This document shows, piece by piece, positions 1 to 10,129 of a stretch of 64,000 nt of DNA; positions within the stretch are counted from its first letter, which is position 1, and each line of letters starts with the position of its first letter. Under the pieces are notes generated by a model that was given only the letters and a program-made list of their open reading frames with translations, searched no databases and was not told where the DNA came from. The stretch lies in NCBI RefSeq assembly GCF_904849725.1, contig NC_058523.1:166142689-166206688 (forward strand), read 5' to 3'. Both the position numbers and the translations under genes were made by a program. The stretch comes from Hordeum vulgare subsp. vulgare (lineage: Eukaryota > Streptophyta > Magnoliopsida > Poales > Poaceae).

Positions 1-252
1 TAGAGCGGCGGCAGTTTTCTCGCTCAAAACTTCCTGCAAAATATTATTATGCAAATGGAGTTGAATTTGTGACAAAGCCTTACGGTCCCTTCGTTTCTCC
101 TCAGCAGTCCAATCCTCAATTCTATTTTTTCCAAAACTGTCCAGTGCATCATCACAGTCGGCCTGCGCCAACAACGCCCGCATCTTGACTTGCCATAGGG
201 TAAACCTTGTGTCACGGTCCAGCAGCGGAAGATCGTACTTCATGGATGCCAT
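1..252 (-). CDS. Copia Gag, N-terminal part, runs off the window
   Basis: A minus-strand frame starts at ATG 252-250 (MASMKYDLPLLDRDTRF...) and stays open for all 84 codons to base 1. The pattern, with FTLWQVKMRALLAQ near residue 18 and a charged AEEKRRDRKALSQIQ stretch near residue 50, is that of the N-terminal half of plant Ty1/copia Gag, which forms the cytoplasmic capsid packaging the element RNA. The start follows the leader and PBS in the expected order. No stop or frameshift is visible in this part. Nothing can be said about the rest of the polyprotein. Confidence 0.8.
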   Translation of the reverse strand, partial: MASMKYDLPLLDRDTRFTLWQVKMRALLAQADCDDALDSFGKNRIEDWTAEEKRRDRKALSQIQLHLHNNILQEVLSEKTAAAL

Positions 253-826
253 GAGTAGATAAATCTGTGTACACAAAGTAGTACAAACCGGTAGAGAAAA
301 TTCTTGACAGAATTAATATGCGAGGTTGGACGAAAAAATAGGATAAATAGCACCTGATAGTATCCGGCAGTGGATTTATTTGAGAGAAAAAACAAATTTG
401 AACTAGTACTGGTCCTTCACGTGAGATTAACTGCTTGAACGTGAGAGAGAGAGTACTAGTACTCGGTTACTCCTGTCTTCACTTGGACGAAGTGTGGCTG
501 ATCAATCTATAGTGCAGCGAAAACAGCGGCGGCTACGGCCGGAGTTTTCTCAGGACTGCTGCAATCAATAGCGTAGAAAACAGCGGAACAGCGGCGCTGG
601 GTAACAGCAGCGGCCTCGGTACTTGGCGGAACAGCGCACGGCTTCGGCCAAAACGACACAGCGGCAATTTGTAGGTCGGCCTAGCTGCGATTGAATCCCT
701 GCTGAACTCGGCTTCTTGATGTGGTTTCGGATGGTCGCGTTGAACTCGGCTCGGATCAGCGGATCGCCCGGCGCGGCGACGCGGGCAACCCTAGCTCTCG
801 TCTCAAATCTCGTATACTAAACCATA

Positions 827-838
827 GCTCTGATACCA
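827..838 (-). other. Primer-binding site (initiator tRNA-Met type)
   Basis: Minus strand reads TGGTATCAGAGC, the standard plant copia PBS, separated from the LTR end by two bases. Confidence 0.85.
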
Positions 839-840
839 CT

Positions 841-1136
841 TGTTAGATAAAACGAGATCAACGAGGCACGAGAGACATGGATTTTTACGTGGAAACCCTT
901 GCGGGAGAAAACCACGGACGCACGAAGGCGCAATCACTATGAGGAGTATTACAAGCACGAGACGACATGCCGTCTTTAGGTGCGACTACATGGAGTATAT
1001 ATGAGGGACAATATATGAGAGTCCTTGGAGGACAAGTAAACGAGTTGTACTCGTACGCGTCTGTACCAACGCAAAGGCCCACACCGTTTGTAGTACGTCT
1101 AGTCCAATACGATAGAATTTGGATCATAATTTAACA
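841..1136 (-). repeat. 5' LTR of the left-edge copia element (296 bp)
   Basis: On the minus strand it begins TGTTAAATTATGATCC and ends TATCTAACA, two bases before the PBS. Short for a Triticeae copia LTR but complete at both ends. No second copy lies in the window. Confidence 0.8.
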
Positions 1137-2466
1137 CGGGGGCTGCGAGCTGCTACATCTCCTGGGTATAGAAGGTAAGCTCGTCGCGCCCTAATCCTCT
1201 CCCATTTTTTCGGACTCGGCTCGTGAACAGGAGGCAGGGGGTTTGGCCGATGCGGCGGCGTCATCTACGGTGACGAGCAGGGGAGCGGATAGTTGGGGAA
1301 GGTCAGGTGTGTCACTGGAAAGGGCAGTCGGCGCGTTGCGATCCCGCGGGCAATCCCGCACCGTCCACACGGTTTTTCGTCTTGAAATTGTAGCCCACCA
1401 TTGAACGGAGTGGGATTTCCTGTCGAATTGTAGGTTTAGGTTTGTGTGTAGCGCATCACAATTCAAGGGAAGGTGATTTTAATGGTTTTTGCAGAATATT
1501 GTTAGTATCCAGGGGTGGTGGTGGTGTGTTTTAGTTGTGATTTTTTCAGTTCAGGGGGTGGATGTAGGCAATTTTGTTCAACGTTTTAGCCACTTATGCA
1601 GTATTAGTGTCTCCAGTAGCAGGCAAGTTTTACAGTACTTGTCAGCCGGGGGATAGGCATGTTTCACAGCACTAAAAGCCAACTTTTTGGTTTACAACAC
1701 TGGGATTGTAAGCATTTTTGTTTGGCGGTCAGGCATTCTCCAGTAAGTAGGCAAGTTTTTTACAAACACTTGTCCAACATGATAGTAGAAATTATTTGCA
1801 CCATTGGAGGGCAAGTTTGGTTGGAACGTATTGCTGTGGTTGTGTCATTGTGCGTGTGCTTTAGGTCTCTTTTTTAACTATAGTTGTGTGGTTTGTCTGG
1901 TCTCTTTGGCAGTCTGATGATATGCAAAGCCACAACGGCTTGACTAAATCTTTGGGTTATAGATTCTGATGATGAATCTTATGAAATTTCTATCAAATTT
2001 TGATTCATTTTCATAATATTAATGGTGGGAATTTTTGTTTTTGTCAGAGACAAGTAACTTTAGACTGCTCTTAAAACTGTACATGGCACGAACATATTGC
2101 AGCAGTTACGCTGAAACAAGTCTCTTCTCAACCTACTAAAGTCCAAACTGTTACGCCGAAACTATGTAGTTAACTTCAGACTGCTCTTAGAAGTCCAAAA
2201 GCTATGTTCATCTGTTTTATCAAGCGGCGGACCGGGTGTTCAGCATTCAGCATTTGTGTTGTTTCAGTCCAGTATTTATATATGCCTATATAGCTGTACA
2301 ATTTTAGAGTGATTCTATAGGGTTTTTATTATGACATAGCATGCAAAAACACTGAAATCTGTAATGTAAAATGTGACAATAGCACGCAAGTTTTTTTATG
2401 GATTTTTTAAAGCATAGAATAATGAAACATTTAACCACCTAGAGAGCATCATTTTTTTGTCCACAG
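1137..2466. other. No gene recognised; short diverged repeats
   Basis: Only short, unconvincing open frames occur here. Between about 1560 and 1830 a motif like GGCAAGTTTTACAGTACTTG recurs with variation (1622, 1750, 1810), and an AACTTYAGACTGCTCTTA motif occurs at about 2055 and 2172. The stretch just before 2467 ends in a T-rich run and CACAG, like a splice acceptor, so part of it may be intron of the gene whose exon follows. I see no terminal inverted repeat or LTR. Confidence 0.4.
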
Positions 2467-2698
2467 GAGAATCCAAAGGAGACGGGCCACTACTGGCCGA
2501 GGGTGTTGAACATCAGGGAAAAGCATTTCGAGGTGCTAGACTCGGCAAGGATGTTGGAAGACAAGGCATTCCTGGCAGCTGCAAACAAAATCATGGAGGG
2601 GAATAGAGCAAATTGAGATAGGCACTGCAAACACAAGCGTGCAGATTAAAGATTGGAAACTGCAAGAAATCAAATGCCCAAAGCAGGTCAACATGCAA
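2467..2698 (+). pseudogene. Fragment of a Ulp1-like (SUMO protease, C48) domain
   Basis: After an acceptor-like TTTTTTTGTCCACAG a 49-codon frame carries GHYWPRVLNIREKHFEVLDS. This matches the His and Asp part of the Ulp1 cysteine-protease fold, where a His-Trp/Tyr pair is followed some 15 residues later by VLDS. The frame stops at 2614. A plus-one frame from 2615 continues with W-K-L-Q-E-I-K-C-P-K-Q, the block that holds the oxyanion-hole Gln before the catalytic Cys, and ends at a possible donor (CAA|GTCTCT, 2698/2699). The Cys-Gly block is not seen. C48 proteases cut SUMO from proteins; in grasses such domains are often carried by Mutator-like and CACTA transposons. The frameshift and missing Cys make activity impossible as read. 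Whether it is a transposon capture or a host gene relic is open. Confidence 0.55.
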
Positions 2699-2975
2699 GT
2701 CTCTTCCAGCCCCTATGTTTTTCCTTTTTCTTCACATTGTTAAATGAGTTTTTATTTTCTATCAGGATCATTTTTAGGCGCACATATATAACTAGTAGCA
2801 CTAAAGGCAACATAAGTTAATATCACCCACCATGTCGCCTAACCATTCAGAAAGTGTCCATCCGTATATACTTACTCACCTAATCTATATCACCAAACCA
2901 TGCTTTTTTCCCATGTACTAGGGCACTCCGTCCATTCAATCAAAGTCGTCTAGAACAACATACATTTTTTAATCG

Positions 2976-3884
2976 CCTAAGCTGACCAAAGACACCCCGC
3001 GGGCACATCCCTTGAAATCGCCTAAGCCTGTCAAAACCAACTCGCCGATCCCCGGGTGCTAGGTCACCTAACGCATCGACCTACTCGCCTACACAAACAC
3101 CTCTTTTGCAATTCGCTAAGCCCGTCAAACAAACTCGCCCACCTCCGGGTGCTAGTTCGCTTAACCCGTCAACCTACTCAACTACAAAAGCCACACCCCT
3201 TGCAAATCGCCTAAGATGGCCAACCAACTCATCCATCCCTTGGGTGCTAGGTCGGCTAACGGATCGCTCTACTCGCCTACACACCCACACCCCTTTTGCA
3301 ATTTGCCTAAGCCCATCAAACCAACTCGCCCACCCCCGGATGCTGGGTCGCCTAACGTGTCGGTCTACTCGCCTACACACACCACACCTTTGAAAAATCG
3401 CCTAAGCCGGCAAACCAACTCGCCCACCCCCGGGTGCTAGGAAGCCAAACGTGTTGGCCTACTCGCCGACACACACCACACCCTTTGAAAACCGCCTAAG
3501 CCGGCAAACCAACTTGCCCACCCCCGGGTGCTACTTCGCCTAACACGTCGGCCTACTCGCCTACATACGCCACATCCTTTTAAAATCGTGTAAGCCGGCA
3601 AACTAACTTGCCCACCTTCGAGTCCTAGGTTGCCTAACCCGTCGACATACTCGCCTACCAATGCCACACCCCTTTGAAAATCGCCTAAGCCAGCAAACCA
3701 ACTCTACCACCCTGGGTGCTAGGTCTCCTATCGTGTCGGCCTACTCGCCTACATACACCACACCCTTTGAAAATCGCCTAAGCCGGCAAACCAACACTCC
3801 CACCCTCGGGTGCTAGGTCTCCTAACGCGTCGGCCTACTCGCCTACACAAACACCTCTTTTGCAATTCGCTAAGCCCGTCAAAC
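2976..3884. repeat. 94-bp minisatellite, about nine units
   Basis: The anchor CCTAAG(C) recurs at 3021, 3115, 3210, 3306, 3401, 3495, 3589, 3684, 3777 and 3870, a period of 93-96 bases, with one degenerate anchor at 2976. Shared words include CCCGGGTGCTAGGTCGCCTA and TCGGCCTACTCGCCTACA. Units differ by about 5-20 percent. The array is cut in mid-unit by the LTR at 3885. Frames open on both strands across it follow from the repeat and are not called as genes. Confidence 0.9.
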
Positions 3885-5649
3885 TGTTGGAAATATGCCC
3901 TAGAGGCAATAATAAAATGGTTATTATCATATTTCCTTGTTCATGATAATCGTCTATTGTTCATGCTATAATTGTATTAACAGGAAACAGTAATACATGT
4001 GTGAATAAATAGATCACAATGTGTCCCTAGCAAGCCTCTAGTCGGCTAGCTCGTTAGTCAATAGATGATCATGGTTTCCTGATCATGGGCATTAGATGTC
4101 ATTGATAACAGGATCACATCATTGGGAGAATGATGTGATGGACAAGACCCAATCCTAAGCATAGCACTAGATCGTATTGTTCGTATGCTAAAGCTTTTCT
4201 AATGTCAAGTGTCTTTTCCTTCGACCGTGAGATTGTGCAACTCCCGAATACCGTAGGAGTGCTTTGCGTGTATCAAACGTCACAACGTAACTGGGTGACT
4301 ATAAAGGTGCACTACGGGTACCTCTGAAAGTGTCTGTTGGGTTGGTACGAATCGAGATCGGGATTTGTCACTCCCTGTGACGGAGAGGTATCTCTAGTCC
4401 CACTCGATAGAACATCATCATGAGCTCAATATGACTAAGGAGTTAATCACACATGACGTGCTACAGAACGAGTAAAGAGACTTACCGGTAACGAGATTGA
4501 ACAAGGTATTGGTATACCGATGATCGAATCTCGGGCAAGTTCTATACCGACAGACAAAGGGAATTGTACACGAGATTGATTGAATCCTTGACATCGTGGT
4601 TCATCCGATGAGATCATCGTGGAGCAAGTGGGAGCCACCATGGGTATCCAGACCCCGCTGATGGTTATTGGCCGGAGAGGTGTCTCGGTCATGTGTGCTT
4701 GTCTCTGAACCCGTAGGGTCTACACACTTAAGGTTCGATGACGCTAGGGTTATAGGGAATTGTTATACGAGGTTACCGAAAGTTGTTCGGAGTCCCGGAT
4801 GAGATCCCGGATGTCACGAGGAGCTCCGGAATGGTCCAGAGGTAAAGATTGATATATAGGATGGATGGGTTTGGACGCCGGAAGTGTTTCGGGTGTCACC
4901 GGTAACGTACCGGGACCACCGGAGGTGGCCCCGGGGGTTCACCGAAGGGGGCAACGACCCCAAGAGTCTAGATGAGCCAAGTGAGGGAGGGAACCAGCCC
5001 CTAGGTGGGCTGGTGCGCCTCCCACATCCAGCCCAATGCGCAAGTGGTGGGGAGAGGGGGCAACCCTAGGCGCAGGTGGGCCTTAGGCCCACCAGGTGGT
5101 GCGCCACCCCCTCCCACCCTAGCCGCCGCCCCCCTCTCCCATCTGGTGGCCGCCGGCCCCTAGGGAGGGAACCCTAGGGGTGGCGCAGCCCTCCCCCCTC
5201 CTCCTATAAATAGAGAGGGGTTTTGGCCATTGAGACACACGGTTTTCTCTCTCTCTCGGCGCAGCCCTGCCCTTCTTCTTCCTCCTCTCTGCCGGTGCTT
5301 GGCGAAGCCCTACCGGGAGACCTCGTCTCTCCATCGACACCACGCCGTCGTGCTGCTGGAGTTCTTCCCCAACCTCTCCCTCCTCCTTGCTGGATCAAGG
5401 TGCGGGAGACGTCACCGGGCTGCACGTGTGTTGAACGCGGAGGTGCCCTAGTTCGGCACTAGATCGGAATCACACCGCGATCTGAAACGCCGCGAGTACG
5501 ACTCCATCAACCGCGTTCTAGTAACGCTTCCGCTTAGCGATCTTCAAAGGTATGAAGATGCACTCACCCCTCTCCCGTTGCTGGTCTCTCCATAGGAAGA
5601 TCTGAATATGCGTAGGAATTTTTTTGAATTTATGCTACGTTACCCAACA
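3885..5649 (+). repeat. 5' LTR of the Angela-like copia element (1765 bp)
   Basis: Runs from TGTTGG to CCCAACA, a TGTTGG/CCAACA inverted end pair, directly before the PBS. Length fits the 1.7-1.8 kb LTRs of the BARE/Angela group. A related LTR in the opposite direction lies at 18724-20467. Confidence 0.9.
5205..5212 (+). promoter_or_regulatory. TATA box of the Angela-like LTR promoter
   Basis: CTCCTATAAATAGAGAGG stands in the last third of the LTR, where the RNA polymerase II promoter of BARE/Angela LTRs lies. The CT-rich downstream stretch with short ORFs (5230-5460) would be transcribed leader. Confidence 0.6.
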
Positions 5650-5650
5650 G

Positions 5651-6905
5651 TGGCATCCGAGCCAGGGTTTCTATGCGTAGATTCTATGCACGAGTAGACC
5701 ACAAAAGTTGTGGGCGATGATTTGTCAATTTGCTTGCCGCTACTAGTCTTATTCTTTTCAGGCGGTATTGTGGGATGAAGCGGCCTGGACCGACTTTACA
5801 CGTACGCTTACGTGAGACTGGTTCCACCGACAGACATGCACACTGTGCATAAAGGTGGCTAGCGGGTGTATGTCTCTCCTACTCTAGCCGGATTGGATTC
5901 GATGAAAAGGGTCCTTATGAAGGGTAAATAGCTTTGGCATATCATCGTTGTGGCTGTCACATAGGCAAGAAAGCGTTCTTGCTAGAAACCCAAATCAGCC
6001 ACGTAAAACTTGCAACAACAATTAGAGGACGTCTAACTTGTTTTTGCAGGGTTTGACATGTGATGTGATATGGCCAAAGTTGTGATGTTGCATGTATGAT
6101 GTATGAGATGATCATGTTATTGTAATAGGTTTCACGACTTGCATGTCGATGAGTATGACAACCGGCAGGAGCCATAGGAGTTGTCTTAATTTATTGTATG
6201 AGATGCAACGCCATGTGCTTACTACTTTTACTTCTTTGCTAACGGTTAGCTATAGTAGTAGTGATAGTAGTAGTTGGCGTGACGACTTCACGGAGACACG
6301 ATGATGGAGATCATGGTGTCACGCCGGTGACGATGATGATCATGCGATGCCTGAAGATGGAGATCGAAAGAGCAAAGATGATAATGGCCATATCATGTCA
6401 CTATATGATTGCATTGTGATGTTTATCATGTTTTTCATCTTATTGCTTCTAATGACGGTAGCATAATAAGATGATCCCTCTTAAAATTTTGAGAACGTAT
6501 TCCCCTAAGTGTGCACTGTTGCGAAGGATCGTCGTCTCGAAGCACCACGTGATGATCGGGTGTGATAGATTCTAACGTTCGTATACAACGGGTGTAAGCC
6601 AGATTTACACACGCGAAACACTTAGGTTGACTCGACGAGCTTAGCATGTACAGACATGACCTCGAATACAAGAGACCGAAAGGTCGAACATGAGTCGTAT
6701 GGTTGAATACGATCAGCATGAAGTTGCTCACCATGGTGACTAGTCCGTCTCACGTGATGATCGGACACGGGTTAGTCAACATGGATCATGTATCACTTAG
6801 ATGACTAGAGGGATGTCGATTTAAGTGGGAGTTCATACTTAATATGATTAAATGAACTTAATTGTCATGAACTTAGTCTAAAAGTTATCTTTATAAATAT
6901 TGTAG
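5651..6905 (+). other. PBS and untranslated leader of the Angela-like element
   Basis: TGGCATCCGAGCC at 5651 is a diverged initiator tRNA-Met PBS (usual form TGGTATCAGAGCC). The following 1.2 kb has no long plus-strand frame and leads directly to the Gag start. BARE-type elements have a leader of about this length, carrying dimerisation and packaging signals; none can be pinpointed by eye. Confidence 0.7.
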
Positions 6906-7715
6906 ATGGCCAACGTCAACCTCAATTACAACGCATTCCTAGAGAAAAACAAGCTGAAAGATGACGGTAGCAACTATGCGGACTGGGTTCGCAACTTGAA
7001 GCTCATCCTTGAAGCAGCTAAAAAGGCTTATGTCCTTGATGCGCCGCTAGGTGACCCTCCCGCTCCCGTATCAGCCCAGGACATTCTGAACGTCTGGCAA
7101 ACGCGGAGTGATGACTACTCTCTGGTCAGGTGTGGCATGTTATACAGTTTAGAAACGGGGCTCCAAAGGCGTTTTGAGCAACACGGTGCATATGAGATGT
7201 TCCAAGAGCTGAAGCTAGTTTTTCAAGCTCATGCCCGTGTCGAGAGATATGAAGTCTCCGACAAGTTCTTTAGCTGTAAGATGGAGGAGAACAGTTCTGT
7301 CAGTGAGCACATACTCAAAATGTCTGGGTTACACGGTCGTCTGACTTCACTTGGAGTCGAACTTCCAGATGATGCTATAATTGACAGAATCCTCCAGTCT
7401 CTCCCACCAAGCTACAAAGGCTTTGTGCTTAATTACAACATGCAAGGGATGGTGAAGACCATTCCCGAGTTGTACTCGATGCTCAAGTCTGCAGAAGTAG
7501 AAATCAAGAAAGAGCATCAAGTGTTGATGGTCAACAAGACCACTAGTTTCAAGAATGGCAAGGGTAAGAAGAACTTCAAGAAAGATGGCAAAGCCGTTGC
7601 CACGCCCGGTAAGCGAGATGCCGGGAAGAAGAAAAAGAATGGACCCAAGCGTGAGACTGAGTGCTTCTATTGCAAGGGAAAGGGTCACTAGAAGCGGAAC
7701 TGCCCCAAATACTTA
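6906..7715 (+). pseudogene. Copia Gag with a nonsense codon in the zinc knuckle
   Basis: From ATG 6906 a 261-codon frame reads as BARE/Angela Gag: MANVNLNYNAFLEKNKL, the UBN2-type capsid core (around residues 60-190, with GLHGRLTSLGVELPDD near 140), a lysine-rich stretch, then the CCHC zinc knuckle C-F-Y-C-K-G-K-G-H. The codon after that His is TAG (7689-7691), where the family has Trp; the frame then goes on through K-R-N-C, so the last knuckle Cys and the protease lie behind the stop. Gag forms the virus-like particle and the knuckle binds RNA. TGG to TAG is a single G-to-A change. The rest of Gag is unbroken. Confidence 0.9.
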
Positions 7716-8342
7716 GTGGACAAGAAGGCCGGCAACGTTAAAGGTATATGTGATATACATGTTATTGATGTGTACCTTACTAGCGCTCGTAGTAGCTCCT
7801 GGGTATTTGATACCGGTGATGTTGCTCACATTTGCAACTCAAAGCAGGAACTACGGAATAAGCGGAGACTGGCCAAGGACGAGGTGACGATGCGCGTCGG
7901 GAATGGTTCCAAGGTCGATGTGATCGCCGTTGGCACGCTACCTCTACATCTACCGTCGGGATTAGTTTTAAACCTTAATAATTGTTATTTAGTACCAACT
8001 TTAAGCATGAACATTGTATCAGGGTCTTGCTTGATGCGAGACGGCTACTCATTTAAGTCAGAGAATAATGGTTGTTCTATTTATATGAGTGATATGTTTT
8101 ATGGTCATGCTCCGCTGGTGAATGGTTTATTCTTGATGAATCTCGATCGTGATGTCACACATATTCATAGTGTGAGTATAAAAATATGTAAAGTTGATAA
8201 TAATAGTCCCACATACTTGTGGCACCGCCGCCTTGGTCATATCGGCGTTAAGCGCATGAAGAAGCTCCATACTGATGGACTATTAGAGTCTCTTGACTTT
8301 GAATCATTTGACACATGCGGACCGTGCCTCATGGGCAAGTGA
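7716..8342 (+). pseudogene. Copia protease and integrase zinc-finger region
   Basis: In the same frame as Gag. The aspartic-protease motif reads W-V-F-D-T-G-D-V-A-H-I; the catalytic D-T-G is present, but the residue after it is Asp where the family usually has Ser or Ala. Further on the integrase HHCC finger is seen: LWHRRLGHIGVKRM (His-His) and C-G-P-C-L-M-G-K (Cys-Cys) near residues 170-208. At 8340 the frame meets TGA directly after MGK because one base of the usual codon is missing, and the integrase core goes on in another frame. The protease would cut the Gag-Pol polyprotein inside the particle. Confidence 0.88.
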
Positions 8343-8908
8343 CTAAAACTCCATTCTCAGGAATAATGGAGAGAGCAACCGACTTATTGGAAATAATACA
8401 TACTGATGTGTGTGGTCCAATGAACGTTGAAGCTCACGGTGGCTATCGTTATGTTCTCACTCTCATCGATGATTTGAGTAGGTATGGGTATATCTACTTG
8501 ATGAAGCACAAATCTGAGACGTTTGAAAAGTTCAAGGAATTTCAGAGTGAGGTTGAGAATCAACGTGACAGAAAAATTAAATGTCTATGATATGATCGTG
8601 GAGGAGAATATTTGAGTCACGAGTTTGGCACACACCTAAGGAAGTGTGGAATCATTTCACAACTGACGCCGCCTAGCACACCGCAACGCAACGGAGTGTG
8701 TGAACGTCGTAATCGCACTTTATTAGACATGGTATGATCTATGATGTCTCTTACCGACTTACCGCTATCATTTTGGGGAGACGCATTAGAAACTGCAGCA
8801 TTCACTTTAAATAGGGCACCGTCTAAATCCGTTGAGACGACACCGTATGAACTATGGTTTGACAAGAAACCTAAGTTGTCGTTTCTTAAAGTTTGGGGCT
8901 GCGATGCT
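8343..8908 (+). pseudogene. Copia integrase core (rve), broken and truncated
   Basis: The shifted frame gives TKTPFSGIMERATDLLEIIH with the first catalytic Asp in H-T-D-V-C-G-P, then the second Asp in Y-D-R-G-G-E-Y, and the catalytic Glu in N-G-V-C-E-R-R-N. The DDE triad is therefore recognisable. Two TGA stops interrupt it, one two codons before D-R-G-G-E (about 8588) and one after LLDMV (about 8736), both where the family has Arg (CGA). The match ends inside the FLKVWGCDA block at about 8908. Integrase would insert the cDNA into chromosomes; this copy cannot be made. Confidence 0.88.
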
Positions 8909-10129
8909 GAATAGAAAATTAACATCCTTTAACTATCAATATTTTTACTAACAAACAATCATGCACTCATACACTTTCATATTACCACATCAATATCATT
9001 AACCCACAATTTCTCTTTTATGTGCTACATGTGGTTTTGATTATGCACTCCTTGAATACCTATTTTTTTGTACTAATCGTATAACCGGTCAAATTACTGT
9101 TACTATTTATTAACTCTCAAATAAATTTAAGTAAAGAAAGAGAGTGCAGTTATTTCTAAAAAACCTATATGCCACTGTGACATAAAAGATATAAGTGGAA
9201 TAATAGAGGAACTGTTGAGCTCAAAAGATATAAGTGAAGCACAAAGAGTATTCTGACAAATCATGGTGAACATATGTCTCCCTAAAGTGGATGTGTACAT
9301 CAAACAATGATTGTGGAAAATTAAAACAAAACCAAACTAAAACAAAAGCCGCTCCAAGCAAAACTCATATCATGTGATGAATAAAAATATAGCTCCAAGT
9401 GACATACCGATAGATTGAGACGAAAGAGGGGATGCCTTCTGGGGCATCCCCAAGATTAGATGCTTGAGTCTTCCAAGAATATTACATTGTGTGCCCCGGG
9501 AGTCTCTAAGCTTAGGCTCTTGCCGCTCCTTATTCCTTCATCCATCGTCATAACACCCAAAACTTGAAAACTTCACCACACAAAAGTCAATAGAAAACTC
9601 ATGAGATCCGTTAGTAGGCTAGGCGAACCTTAAACATTAGGTACTGTTATAAATTGATTCATATTTTATTATTTAATAAGGTACTGTGTTCTAACTTCTC
9701 CATGACTTATAGCACCCTATATAATCCGTAGCATCATTAAAACAAGCAAACTATGCAAGAAAAAACAGAATCTTTCTGAAATAGAATAGTCCATAGTGAC
9801 AAGCAAACACACCCTCCTTATATAACTCCAAAAATTATAAAAACTTAGCGAAAGTGGAGGAATTTATATAAAAGTACTGTGTAATAAATTCAGATCAAAA
9901 AGACATTCCAGTAAAATCAGATAAATTTTGACCTCGATGCAAAAATTTCTGTTTTTGCAGCATATCAATTCTACTTATCATTCAAATCATCCCAAAGGCC
10001 TTACTTGGAAAAAACTCTAATTAAAACATAAAACACAATCATTGAAGTATACATAATCATGTTATATCTCACAAATAGAAAGTAGAACAAGAAAAAAAGG
10101 ATAACTATTGGATTGCCTCCCAACTAGCG
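8909..10129 (-). other. Non-coding internal spacer of the outer gypsy element
   Basis: AT-rich, no usable frame. It holds the words GATGCCTTCTGGGGCATCCC (9430) and CTAAGCTTAGGCTCTTGCC (9509), and at about 10108 GGATTGCCTCCCAACTAGCG followed by GCCCCTAGCTAGG. I know close relatives of these words from the 3' internal region of common Triticeae gypsy elements. The matching 3' LTR is not present. Confidence 0.6.

Larger units (their letters stand above)
1..1136 (-). mobile_element. 5' end of a copia-type LTR retrotransposon, cut by the window edge
   Basis: Read on the minus strand the parts come in retrotransposon order: an LTR (1136 to 841), a primer-binding site for initiator tRNA-Met (838-827), a leader of about 575 bases, and a Gag frame starting at 252 and open to base 1. 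The LTR has TG...CA ends with a five-base inverted match (TGTTA/TAACA). The PBS plus the Gag sequence place it in Ty1/copia. Pol and the 3' LTR must lie to the left of the window, so the target duplication cannot be checked. The leader (253-826) holds no other feature I can support. Confidence 0.85.
3885..8908 (+). mobile_element. Angela/BARE/WIS-like copia retrotransposon, truncated in integrase
   Basis: Order on the plus strand: LTR 3885-5649, PBS at 5651, leader to 6905, Gag, protease and integrase. At about 8908 the integrase sequence stops and unrelated gypsy sequence starts. Reverse transcriptase, RNase H and the 3' LTR are absent. The LTR start TGTTGGAAATATGCCCTAGA is the form I know from the Angela/BARE1/WIS group of Triticeae. 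At least three nonsense codons and one frameshift interrupt the coding part. It inserted into the 94-bp minisatellite; CAAAC (3880-3884) would be the target duplication but its partner is lost. Confidence 0.9.

Noticed and set aside
3106..3667. Frames with repeated peptides on both strands in the minisatellite
   Set aside because: The 93-96-bp unit has no stop in some frames, so the repeats are by-products. Unit length is not a constant multiple of three.
4447..5462. Short frames within the Angela-like LTR
   Set aside because: LTR sequence of this family is non-coding; frames lie on both strands.
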